Shown here piece by piece: positions 1 through 5,189 of a stretch of DNA of 5,189 bases; within the stretch, counting starts at the first letter, position 1; the number at the start of each line of letters is the position of its first letter. Origin of the DNA: Lentisphaeria bacterium (GTDB taxonomy: Bacteria > Verrucomicrobiota > Lentisphaeria > Oligosphaerales > Lenti-02). The DNA lies in NCBI GenBank assembly GCA_023145395.1, contig JAGLDW010000772.1, forward strand, positions 1-5,189. Direction: 5' to 3'. The translations under genes and the position numbers were made by a program. Below the pieces are notes generated by a model, which saw nothing but the letters and a program-made list of their open reading frames with translations, was not told where the DNA came from and made no database searches.

Positions 1-3000
1 CAAATCGTGGTTAATGTCGTATTCACACCCGAAAAACTGGCCAGTTGCAGAGGGGTGGTGGTGGTGAACTCAGCCACGCTGAGCACGCTCTTCTCACCAA
101 CGGCCGCAGCACCAGCCACCGTGATGGCTGAGTAGCCGAGGATGAGCCTATCCTGCACTCCCAGATTGAACGCTGGCACCTCGAACTGCAGCAAGTTCTC
201 GGACGTGCCGGTGAGCGTCGTGTCGATCGTGTCCCGGTGATTGGCTCCGTGGTCTCCCTTGACCCCGGTGACGCGGTCGCCTTCCTCCTCAGCGAAGGTG
301 CGTTCTGGCGGGTAGGGCTTGGTGGCTTCGGCAAAGGGGAGCGAGTAGTTCTCCGCGCCTGTGTCAAGGTTGATTGTCCCCACCGCCTGGTCAGAATCTT
401 CGCCGGAAAAATAGTCGACAACCGCTCTTATCCCCATGATCTCATGTCCCGCGCGGTTGGTAGTCGATACACTGTTTGCCACTCCCATGAATCCCATGGT
501 GTATTCATACTCCACAGGATCCGTGTCGGGGATCGGTTCCCTGCTCTGCTTCCAGGTGTAAACAGCCGTTTCGTCGAAGTCGTCGTAGCCGTTCCCCCAG
601 AGATTGAGGTTTCCCCGGCTTGCGGCCAGGGCTTCAGCTAGGGTAAGCTTCCCATCTGGACTCATTCCGGCGGCCGTAGTAGACACGTGGAACGTCATGC
701 CATCCGCCAAATCGTCTGGAGGATTGGCTTCGATACGGGTGCTCCACGTCAGTGTCTCTTCCGTCTTGCCCGCGGGATTCCATATGGTGAGCGTCACCTC
801 CTCGCCGTCGTCCAGCGCCAGGTCTGGCATGTTGAACTGTCGCTCTGCCTCGCCGGTACCGGCCATGCTGCGCCAGGAGTATTTCTGGTCCTCGATGTAG
901 AGCTCACTCGTATGGAGCGCCCCGCTGGCGACCGTGACAACGGAGGCGGTCGTGACTTCAGTCGGTGTGACTGTCTGAAGCGAAGGAGGACCGTACACGT
1001 GGAACAGGAAGGTGTCCGTGTTCTTCAGTTGCTCGTCATGCATGTAGGTCAGAACGATCTCCGCATCCGGGCCGAAGGCGACCGCCGGACAGTTGAAGGA
1101 AACCTGCTCGTTCGACCATGTGGCGCCGACCGTAACGTCGACGCCCTTGATGTAGAGCTTGATATCCGTTACCGCATTGTCGATGAGATGGAGCCCGGCA
1201 AGGGTAATCCGCGTCGAATACCCGCTGTACGGACTGCTGGATGCGTTCGGGGACAGCCCGAATCCCTTGGTCGGAGAGAGCGACAGAAGGGTTGGCAGGG
1301 CAATGAGCTCGAAGTCCGTGTAGATCGCTTTCACGAATCCGCGCTGCGTGGCGACGGAAACTGTGCATTCGGCGGGTGGGGCGTCAATCGGCACGACAAC
1401 AGTCAGTTCTTCGGCGCTCGCGGCCGTGATCGTCCCCTTGTACTTGTCGTTGAACAGAACGGTATTGTAGGTGGGTCTTGGATCGAAGCGTGTTCCCCTG
1501 ATGGTGACCGTTGCCCCCGGAGCGGCCTCCATGGGCGTCACGGAGGTGATGGCCGGGGAAAAGGGATCGCCCACCATGACAAACGTTGATTCCATGGGGG
1601 AAGGCCCAGGAGACATCTCCAGGCCATACACGTTAATGAGATACCCCATCTCACCGGAGACACGTTCTCCAATACGCCCCAGAGTGGAAAGCGTGCTCAG
1701 AGCCTCGAGAATGGCGCCTGCACCCGTGAGCGCCTTGGCCGCCGTCTTGATTAATTTCTCCTGCGCCGAGGCAAGCCCAGCTTCCGCGGCCGTGCCGGCA
1801 ACCCCGCGCCCTGCGGCCACGGTGACGTCCAGGATCACCTGCAACGCCTCGCGTTCTGTCATGCCCCCCAAGGCGTGGTCGCCAATCTTGTGAGCGGCCT
1901 CGTCGATGGCCGCCTGCGCACCCGCTTTGATCGCCTCCTGTTTGAACCCCGCCTCGTCCCCGGCCACTAGGGACCACGCATCAAGGAGAGCCAGAGTCGC
2001 ATTGACGCCCAGAGCGGTGTGCGCCAGACGCGGTGCACCAGCAATGGCGTTGATGGCCACCACGTCGTCACCAGTGAGCTTCAGGTGGTCTTTCCATGCT
2101 CCGCTGTAGGCTCGGATAATGTAGAGGCTATCCTCGTCGGCATCTTCCAGAGGGAGCATGCCGTCCTCTCCCCCGAGGCCGACAAAGTCAAAGGCGGAGT
2201 CGAGCACGAAGTCCATCCCCTGTCCCAGGACATCGAGTTTTGCCGTCCACTGGTTGGCGGCGACCATGCAGGTCTTCTGATAGTTTCCTAGCTGGTCCAT
2301 GTCCCTCTTCTTCAGATCGCTGAATCCCTCTCCCGGACCTCCACTCACTCCGTTTGGCAGGCTATCCGGATCGAGCCGGGTGATGCTCAACAACCAGTCC
2401 ACCGGGCTATAGTCCCTCTCGAGAGACGGCACAATCGCCTGCTCCTCCGCATCGTACCCCAGCTTGAAGTAGTCAGGATCCATGCGCAAAATGCGAATCT
2501 TCGTTCCCGTGGGTGTGGTGATCGTCGTGCGTTGCGCAGCGACGCCCGCTGTGGTTCCTGCTGCTGACCGCGAGCGTCGGATTGCGCCTATGGTCCGTGT
2601 GTCGGGGAGCTGACTGAGGACCGAGGCCACCGCATCGGCCCAGGCGGCACGCACCTCGGCGTCGTCGAGTCCATCTGCTCCTTCCGGGTACCGCGTGGAA
2701 ATCGTCTGCGCCAGTTGAGCCACAGCGGCATCGCTGGTGACGATGTTGACGATCATGGTGGCTCTGTCGCCGTTGTCGGTCATCAGGAAGGGATGCATGA
2801 ATACTAGGGTTTCAGCTGTTGACTGCGCGTCCACGACAAGTGTGCCACGCGTTCCTTCGCCCGGAAGCTGGAGAGCGAGATAGCTTGCACCCGGTCCGAT
2901 GGGTACGGCACCGACCAAGCCCACGCCATCATCGGGCAGATCCACTTGGAAGGAACCATCGCCGCCCACGGCAGAGGTGCCGTAGGGCGTCGCTACTTCG

Positions 3001-3638
3001 TATGCATCGGGTGCCGCTCTCCCGCCCAGCTCCAGACTGCCATTCCGCAAGTTTGTGACAGTGAAGTTTGTGCCGCTGACTGCCAGACCTCCCGGTGTGA
3101 GCACTCGCAGCAGGCCGGAAATGGCATCGTCGGGAACAGTGACGGTCAGAGACGTGGTGGTGGAGCTTGTGATGCTGGCCAGCGTGTGGTTGAAAGCGAC
3201 CACGACACTTCCGCTCTGTACAGCAGAGTGTGGAAAATTCTCGCCGGAGATGACCACTTGCGTTCCTGGCCCGCCGTGGAGCGGGGAGAACGAGGTGATG
3301 CGCGGCGCGTCCCATTCGGTCTCGCCCGTGACTTCCTGCAAGGATATGCTTCCCACGGCGACCCTGAGAATCGTGCGAGCATCATTCACATCGACGACCC
3401 CATCGCCATCGGCAACCGGGTACACGTCCGCACGGCCGAGAGCATCCCCGGAAAGCAGTTCCACGTTGTCGATATGGCGGACGATTCGAAGTGCGTCGGC
3501 CAAGCCCACCAGACCATCGCCATCAATGTCACCCGAGACGGGTGCGGAAAAAGCCAGAGGAGAAAGACAAACACCAGCACACAAGAGGAAAACAGACGTG
3601 CAGAATCGCTGAGTGACCGCTCTGAACTGTTCAGCCAT
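1..3638 (-). CDS. Large secreted modular protein with N-terminal dockerin-like domain and IPT/TIG repeats (C-terminus missing)
   Basis: An uninterrupted frame reads from the ATG at 3638 to the window edge (1212 full codons, no stop), so the C-terminus is missing. The start is supported by a purine-rich ribosome binding site 10 nt upstream and an in-frame TAA at 3654-3656. Residues 1-32 look like a Sec signal peptide: a charged start, hydrophobic core VFLLCAGVCL, and likely cleavage after AFSA. Residues 35-97 form a dockerin-like duplicated calcium-loop domain. An IPT/TIG domain follows at about 113-197 (ITSFSPLHGGPGTQVVISG). Residues 199-265 are short beta-rich sequence and 266-690 are unrecognised, Ala-rich and helical towards the end. 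A second clear IPT/TIG domain spans about 697-782 (ITSVTPMEAAPGATVTIRG). Two diverged copies begin near 784 and 887. A CSLREA-like motif lies at 983-1005. The protein is probably extracellular or surface-bound and may act in adhesion, scaffolding or glycan binding; no catalytic motif was recognised. The exact role is unknown. Confidence 0.9.
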   Translation of the reverse strand, partial: MAEQFRAVTQRFCTSVFLLCAGVCLSPLAFSAPVSGDIDGDGLVGLADALRIVRHIDNVELLSGDALGRADVYPVADGDGVVDVNDARTILRVAVGSISLQEVTGETEWDAPRITSFSPLHGGPGTQVVISGENFPHSAVQSGSVVVAFNHTLASITSSTTTSLTVTVPDDAISGLLRVLTPGGLAVSGTNFTVTNLRNGSLELGGRAAPDAYEVATPYGTSAVGGDGSFQVDLPDDGVGLVGAVPIGPGASYLALQLPGEGTRGTLVVDAQSTAETLVFMHPFLMTDNGDRATMIVNIVTSDAAVAQLAQTISTRYPEGADGLDDAEVRAAWADAVASVLSQLPDTRTIGAIRRSRSAAGTTAGVAAQRTTITTPTGTKIRILRMDPDYFKLGYDAEEQAIVPSLERDYSPVDWLLSITRLDPDSLPNGVSGGPGEGFSDLKKRDMDQLGNYQKTCMVAANQWTAKLDVLGQGMDFVLDSAFDFVGLGGEDGMLPLEDADEDSLYIIRAYSGAWKDHLKLTGDDVVAINAIAGAPRLAHTALGVNATLALLDAWSLVAGDEAGFKQEAIKAGAQAAIDEAAHKIGDHALGGMTEREALQVILDVTVAAGRGVAGTAAEAGLASAQEKLIKTAAKALTGAGAILEALSTLSTLGRIGERVSGEMGYLINVYGLEMSPGPSPMESTFVMVGDPFSPAITSVTPMEAAPGATVTIRGTRFDPRPTYNTVLFNDKYKGTITAASAEELTVVVPIDAPPAECTVSVATQRGFVKAIYTDFELIALPTLLSLSPTKGFGLSPNASSSPYSGYSTRITLAGLHLIDNAVTDIKLYIKGVDVTVGATWSNEQVSFNCPAVAFGPDAEIVLTYMHDEQLKNTDTFLFHVYGPPSLQTVTPTEVTTASVVTVASGALHTSELYIEDQKYSWRSMAGTGEAERQFNMPDLALDDGEEVTLTIWNPAGKTEETLTWSTRIEANPPDDLADGMTFHVSTTAAGMSPDGKLTLAEALAASRGNLNLWGNGYDDFDETAVYTWKQSREPIPDTDPVEYEYTMGFMGVANSVSTTNRAGHEIMGIRAVVDYFSGEDSDQAVGTINLDTGAENYSLPFAEATKPYPPERTFAEEEGDRVTGVKGDHGANHRDTIDTTLTGTSENLLQFEVPAFNLGVQDRLILGYSAITVAGAAAVGEKSVLSVAEFTTTTPLQLASFSGVNTTLTTI
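1293..1550 (-). other. IPT/TIG domain 2, residues about 697-782
   Basis: The domain opens with ITSVTPMEAAPGATVTIRG, continues with NTVLFND and AEELTVVVPIDAPP, and ends with a strand near TQRGFVKAIYTDFEL. This is the complete expected strand order of an IPT/TIG fold. It is followed directly by a more diverged segment (residues 784-885, beginning LLSLSPTKGFG, with ITLAGLHL) and another (887-968, SLQTVTPTEVTTASVVTV). These look like degenerate copies of the same fold, giving a tandem array before the C-terminal part. Domain 2 is clear; the two that follow are tentative. Confidence 0.65.
3048..3302 (-). other. IPT/TIG (immunoglobulin-like) domain 1, residues about 113-197
   Basis: The sequence RITSFSPLHGGPGTQVVISGENF has the IPT/TIG signature: I-x-x-[FV]-x-P, then G-[GA]-x-G-[TA]-x-V-x-I-x-G-x-x-F. 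Later it shows the usual middle and end, a VxFN strand, a strand resembling SSTTTSLTVTVPDDAISGLLRV, and PGGLAVSGTNFTV. These domains are beta-sandwiches found in extracellular and surface proteins, where they often act as spacers or adhesive modules. No ligand can be read from the sequence. Confidence 0.75.
3348..3536 (-). other. Dockerin-like domain (two EF-hand-type calcium loops), residues 35-97 of the large protein
   Basis: Loop 1 is DIDGDGLVGLAD (residues 37-48), with Asp at positions 1, 3, 5 and 12 of a 12-residue calcium loop, followed by the helix ALRIVRHID. Loop 2 is VADGDGVVDVND (75-86), with Asp at positions 3, 5, 9 and 12 but Val at position 1, followed by the helix ARTILRVAVG. 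Two such loops about 38 residues apart match the dockerin type I plan. In cellulosomes, dockerins bind cohesin domains. In many non-cellulosomal bacteria similar domains occur with no known cohesin partner, so the partner here is unknown. Dockerins are most often C-terminal; this one directly follows the signal peptide. Confidence 0.75.
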
Positions 3639-3648
3639 CGTGTCGGAA

Positions 3649-3655
3649 TCCTTTT
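3649..3655 (-). promoter_or_regulatory. Ribosome binding site of the dockerin/IPT gene
   Basis: On the minus strand AAAAGGA lies 10 nt before the ATG at 3638. It overlaps the in-frame TAA stop at 3654-3656 by two bases. Together these fix the start, and the protein then begins with a plausible signal peptide. Confidence 0.6.
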
Positions 3656-3687
3656 AGACTATCACGGGAGAAAAGACGTACGGACTG

Positions 3688-3716
3688 GATAGACCGCGCA
3701 AGGATCGTGTGCTCAA
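3688..3716 (-). promoter_or_regulatory. Weak promoter candidate for the dockerin/IPT gene
   Basis: On the minus strand TTGAGC (3716-3711, 4 of 6) and TCTATC (3693-3688, 3 of 6) are separated by 17 bp, with the start codon about 50 nt further on. The -10 match is poor, so this may be chance, or the gene may use another sigma factor or an activator. Confidence 0.2.
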
Positions 3717-3744
3717 AACCATGCAAGAGTACTGCCATATTCGC

Positions 3745-3760
3745 AGGGATGCTATTCCCT
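3745..3760. repeat. Small inverted repeat in the divergent intergenic region
   Basis: AGGGA and TCCCT form 5-bp arms around a 6-base centre (TGCTAT). The repeat lies upstream of both promoter candidates, where a shared operator could sit. The arms are short enough that chance occurrence is likely, and no known regulator site is recognised. Confidence 0.2.
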
Positions 3761-3843
3761 TCAGGACGCTTGTCAGTTCCGTAGGTGTTTTGACCACGCC
3801 GACGCGCGTGCAGCGAAAGTCGTGTGGATGCTGTGCTACAGCC

Positions 3844-3872
3844 TTGACGTAAAAAGCGCGCACGGCTATCTT
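3844..3872 (+). promoter_or_regulatory. Candidate sigma70-type promoter for the glycoside hydrolase gene
   Basis: The -35 element TTGACG (5 of 6 to consensus) at 3844-3849 is followed by a 17-bp spacer and the -10 element TATCTT (4 of 6) at 3867-3872. Transcription would begin near 3879, giving a leader of about 34 nt before the ATG at 3913, which is a sensible distance. No activator or repressor site is recognised. Direct evidence is the consensus match and position only. Confidence 0.55.
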
Positions 3873-3897
3873 CGTCCTTGCTTCATGATTCCATGCG

Positions 3898-3902
3898 AAA
3901 GG
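3898..3902 (+). promoter_or_regulatory. Ribosome binding site of the glycoside hydrolase gene
   Basis: AAAGG lies 10 nt before the ATG at 3913. The first in-frame stop upstream is TGA at 3886-3888, so the only other in-frame start is a TTG at 3904, which sits too close to this site. The ATG is therefore preferred. The complementarity is short, so the site is moderate in strength. Confidence 0.5.
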
Positions 3903-3912
3903 CTTGCTCACG

Positions 3913-5189
3913 ATGCTCTTCTGTTTGTTCCTTCGTCCCGTTCGTTGCGTTCTCTTCGTGACTCTCCTGTTGTGCGTATGCGCCACAGGCGGGGAGTTGA
4001 TGGTCAGCAATCTGGAACTCCGGCCGGACCAGCCGCTTTTCTGGCCTCTCGACCGCTGGGGAGATTGGCTGCGGGGTGCGGATGATCTCACATTGGATCG
4101 TGCGCTGGTGGCGGATGACGCCACGGAGGGGCACGTGGTGCTGACCACGGCGCGCGTGGCGAAGGGGGCGCCGAACAAGGGCTGGTATTTCACGGGTCTG
4201 CGCGTGGATGGCGCGGAGTGGGAGGGCTTGCGTGAGGTCCGATTCCGGGCGAAGGCCACCCACTCCGGCACCTGCCTTCTTTGGTTGCTGCACTCGGACG
4301 ACCCCTGGAAGGGAAAGCAACTTGTGGCCAGCCAGACGCTGGACGTGGGAACCGAGTGGCGAGACTACCGATTGCCTTTCGAGCGGATGAAGCGTGCGGC
4401 CGATGCCCCGGAGGGGGGAACTCCCACCCGCATTCGCGCTGTCGCCTGGGTGATCGAGGGAACGTCGAACGACCTTTGGCTGGACGATGTGCGGGTGGAG
4501 CTGCCCGACGAGCAGCTTGCGCGAGTCCAACAAGACCGCCGCGCCAAACGCCTGGACATTGTGGAACGCCAGATGCGGATTCTGCGTGGGCGCGCTGTTC
4601 CCATTGCCCTGGAGTCCGGTTTGCCCGATTTGCGGGCCCGCATTTCTCAGGACGAGTCCGAAGTGGCGCTGCGGGGTGCGGAGCGCGCCGTGCGCGCCGC
4701 CTACACATTGTGCGGACTCCGCAACCGAGTGCGTCACTACGACGACCAGATCCGAGGATTCTCCCGTGCTAATTTGCCCGTGGGCACACGGTTGCTGGGG
4801 AAGACCGTGGTTCTGCTGGAGAGAGTTCTGGCGGCGGCGCGTGCACTGGCGGTTTCGGACACCATGCCCCAGGCGATTGCCCGCGCCGGAGAGCTGCGGG
4901 CTGAGACAGATGCTCTCTGGGAAGAGCTTCAGCCCGTGTTCGAGGATGTGGTGTCGTTGTTGCGCCCGCGGCGCGTGAAGGATGCCTGGACGCGCCCCAG
5001 CGGTCGGCGGATTGTCCCCTTCGCCCCACACAGCATGCGCACCATGTTCCTGTCCGAACGCGGTTGGCGCGGCCCGCGCGAGGGCGACTACGAGCGTTTT
5101 GCCGAATGGGGGTTCAACGGCACGAGGCTTGAGGTGAAATACCATCTTCTCGAGCCTGAAAAGGGTGTGTTCGATCCAGAGTATCTCAC
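3913..5189 (+). CDS. Secreted glycoside hydrolase (GH5-like) with N-terminal carbohydrate-binding-like domain (C-terminus missing)
   Basis: The frame runs from the ATG at 3913 to the window edge (425 full codons, no stop). Residues 1-24 form a signal peptide (core CVLFVTLLLCVCA, likely cleavage after A24), so the protein is exported. Residues about 29-197 resemble a galactose-binding-like carbohydrate-binding module: several Trp near the start (FWPLDRWGDWL), KGWYFTGLRV, the strand VRFRAK, TEWRDYRLPF, and the closing strand WLDDVRVEL, typical of CBM4/9- or CBM11-like sandwiches. Residues 198-372 are charged and helical. From about 373 the sequence resembles the start of a GH5-type TIM barrel: YERFAEWGFNGTRLEVKYHLLEPEKGVFDPEYL, where R405 matches the conserved Arg after the first strands of clan A enzymes. 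The two catalytic Glu would lie beyond the window, so neither activity nor substrate can be confirmed. GH family 5 is the best guess; another clan A family is possible. Confidence 0.85.
   Translation, partial: MLFCLFLRPVRCVLFVTLLLCVCATGGELMVSNLELRPDQPLFWPLDRWGDWLRGADDLTLDRALVADDATEGHVVLTTARVAKGAPNKGWYFTGLRVDGAEWEGLREVRFRAKATHSGTCLLWLLHSDDPWKGKQLVASQTLDVGTEWRDYRLPFERMKRAADAPEGGTPTRIRAVAWVIEGTSNDLWLDDVRVELPDEQLARVQQDRRAKRLDIVERQMRILRGRAVPIALESGLPDLRARISQDESEVALRGAERAVRAAYTLCGLRNRVRHYDDQIRGFSRANLPVGTRLLGKTVVLLERVLAAARALAVSDTMPQAIARAGELRAETDALWEELQPVFEDVVSLLRPRRVKDAWTRPSGRRIVPFAPHSMRTMFLSERGWRGPREGDYERFAEWGFNGTRLEVKYHLLEPEKGVFDPEYL

Larger units (their letters stand above)
3639..3912. other. Divergent intergenic region between the two secreted-protein genes
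   Basis: This 274-bp gap separates the two divergent start codons and should hold both promoters. The half nearer the right-hand gene contains a good sigma70-like promoter. The half nearer the left-hand gene has only a weak match. A small inverted repeat lies near the middle. No convincing small gene, tRNA or terminator hairpin with a T-tract was found. Short open frames crossing it are overlaps of the flanking genes in other frames and lack a good ribosome binding site. Confidence 0.8.

Noticed and set aside
687..1589. Open frame of 300 codons on the plus strand, inside the large minus-strand gene
   Set aside because: The product is Arg/Gly/Val-rich and resembles nothing known. The opposite strand encodes clear IPT/TIG domains across the same bases.
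1..3638. Possible frameshift or pseudogene in the large minus-strand gene
   Set aside because: The frame was read codon by codon from 3638 to 1 with no stop and with domain-like sequence in several places, including near both ends, so it appears intact within the window.
3913..3990. Possible lipoprotein signal in the hydrolase (Cys at residues 21 and 23)
   Set aside because: The residues before each Cys (LLL and LCV) do not fit the lipobox, which needs a small residue just before the Cys. Cleavage by signal peptidase I after A24 fits better.
3822..4085. Short plus-strand frame of 87 codons crossing the intergenic region and the start of the hydrolase gene
   Set aside because: It begins upstream of the predicted transcript start, has no good ribosome binding site, and overlaps the signal peptide and binding domain of the hydrolase in another frame.
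4068..4682. A 15-bp exact direct repeat (4068-4082 and 4668-4682, gctgcggggtgcgga), 600 bp apart
   Set aside because: Both copies lie in the same reading frame and encode LRGA followed by Asp or Glu. Flanking sequence is unrelated, so this is most likely chance similarity in GC-rich coding DNA rather than a mobile-element or recombination trace.
3883..5145. Open frame of 420 codons on the minus strand, opposite the hydrolase gene
   Set aside because: Its product is Pro/His/Arg/Gln-rich with no recognisable domain or signal. It lies entirely opposite a frame that has a signal peptide, a carbohydrate-binding-like domain and a GH-like barrel start. Long antisense frames are expected in GC-rich genes.

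Overview
The window is GC-rich bacterial DNA carrying two long, divergently transcribed protein genes, both running off the window, with a 274-bp intergenic region between them. I see no RNA genes, insertion sequences, CRISPR arrays or integrase-type genes, and no stretch over 300 bp without a gene.

Left part (1-3638, minus strand): one continuous reading frame of at least 1212 codons, missing its C-terminus. It encodes a large secreted modular protein. After an N-terminal signal peptide comes a dockerin-type pair of calcium-binding loops, then an IPT/TIG immunoglobulin-like domain, a small beta-rich region, a long unrecognised region that becomes alanine-rich and helical, one clear and two more diverged IPT/TIG-like domains, a CSLREA-like motif, and an unassigned C-terminal stretch.

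Middle (3639-3912): the divergent intergenic region. A good sigma70-type promoter (TTGACG, 17-bp spacer, TATCTT) faces the right-hand gene. Only a weak candidate faces the left-hand gene. Both genes have a purine-rich ribosome binding site 10 nt before an ATG, and both have an in-frame stop just upstream of that ATG.

Right part (3913-5189, plus strand): the first 425 codons of a secreted protein. It has a signal peptide, a carbohydrate-binding-module-like beta-sandwich, a charged helical region of about 175 residues, and the opening of a TIM-barrel resembling glycoside hydrolase family 5 or a relative. The catalytic acids would lie beyond the window.

Interpretation: a dockerin-bearing adhesion or scaffold-like protein beside a putative polysaccharide-degrading enzyme suggests a free-living or sediment/biofilm bacterium that handles polysaccharides outside the cell. 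The style of the dockerin-like domain (loop 1 DIDGDGLVGLAD, then GRADVYPVADGDG and an LRxAVG end) recalls proteins of Armatimonadota, Planctomycetota, Sumerlaeota and similar uncultured lineages. That taxonomic guess comes from memory of such domains and is weak. Joint function and co-regulation of the two genes are inferred from their arrangement only.
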